From Thiotrichaceae bacterium (GTDB lineage: Bacteria > Pseudomonadota > Gammaproteobacteria > Beggiatoales > Beggiatoaceae), in NCBI GenBank assembly GCA_028688145.1, contig JAQTYU010000005.1, positions 1 to 64,000 on the forward strand: DNA of 64,000 nucleotides. Direction: 5' to 3'. The notes below the pieces were generated by a model. That model saw nothing but the letters and a program-made list of their open reading frames with translations, had not been told where the DNA came from and made no database searches. The position numbers were made by a program, and so were the translations under genes. Positions 63,936 to 64,000 of this stretch are shown one piece after another. How positions within the stretch are numbered: the stretch's first letter is position 1; the number at the start of each line of letters is the position of its first letter.

Positions 63936-63969
63936 CCTTGAGGAATAGTCTCATTCCTCAAGGTTTTTA
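63936..63969 (+). terminator. intrinsic terminator of GTPase/Roadblock cluster
   Basis: CCTTGAGGAAT / ATTCCTCAAGG perfect 11-bp stem with a 6-base loop and T5, 13 bases after the Roadblock stop. Confidence 0.88.
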
Positions 63970-64000
63970 CTTGAACAAATTGTAAATTAAATATTGAGTA

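Overview
The window looks like a chromosomal segment of a gammaproteobacterium. The thrS-infC-rpmI-rplT and def-fmt-rsmB-DUF4390-ntrY-ntrX gene orders, MsrPQ, NikR and LpoA all point that way. Abundant c-type cytochromes, a very large Ser/Thr-kinase/histidine-kinase hybrid, MglA-like GTPases with Roadblock proteins, and many short palindromic repeats would suit a Thiotrichales-type sulfur bacterium (Beggiatoa/Thioflexithrix-like). That placement is inference, not something the sequence proves.

Layout. 1-5 kb: hypothetical protein, acyltransferase, an exosortase-H module, a lipoprotein and a TerC transporter. 5.4-12.1 kb: a standalone encapsulin-type ferritin and a 2063-residue hybrid kinase, both on the minus strand. 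12.9-16.6 kb: a two-gene operon pairing a RoxA-like dihaem cytochrome with a lipoxygenase. 17-23.4 kb: a secreted beta-helix protein, ccmA-bioH-bioC, a decayed IS and a five-haem cytochrome. 23.5-27.2 kb: three overlapping glycosyltransferase genes. 27.2-32.4 kb: an AT-rich accessory stretch with a HEPN-like protein, a SLOG-like protein, IS relics, a frameshifted TPR gene, a thiolase and small hypotheticals. 32.4-39.3 kb: the ntrX-ntrY-DUF4390-rsmB-fmt-def cluster. 39.6-47.6 kb: small membrane protein, LpoA, a MORN-repeat protein, Tpx, a Thr-rich secreted protein, msrPQ, nikR and rsmD. 47.7-56 kb: two tandem Roadblock-like paralogues, a fatty-acid/sterol hydroxylase, an LprI-like protein, a dihaem peroxidase, a decayed and an intact copy of one membrane protein, and a YqhD-type alcohol dehydrogenase. 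56-60.9 kb: a nested inverted-repeat element, queF, rplT-rpmI-infC-thrS, tRNA-Val and panD. 61.3-63.9 kb: a cluster of two small GTPases, a receiver-like protein and a Roadblock protein.

How genes work together. CcmA belongs to haem delivery for c-type cytochromes, and the window carries three cytochrome genes (RoxA-like, five-haem, MauG/CcpA-like). BioC and BioH open and close pimeloyl-ACP synthesis. MsrP and MsrQ repair oxidised periplasmic methionines, and Tpx and the dihaem peroxidase also act against peroxides. The GTPase/Roadblock cluster has the parts of an MglA/MglB-like polarity or motility switch.

The best candidates for undescribed biology are the dihaem-cytochrome/lipoxygenase operon, the HEPN-like/SLOG-like pair, the GTPase/receiver/Roadblock cluster, and the ferritin-like protein that has no encapsulin shell gene beside it. 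Several families of inverted repeats lie between genes. One has two-base-pair covariation between copies, and one brackets a 458-bp segment with perfect 19-bp termini.
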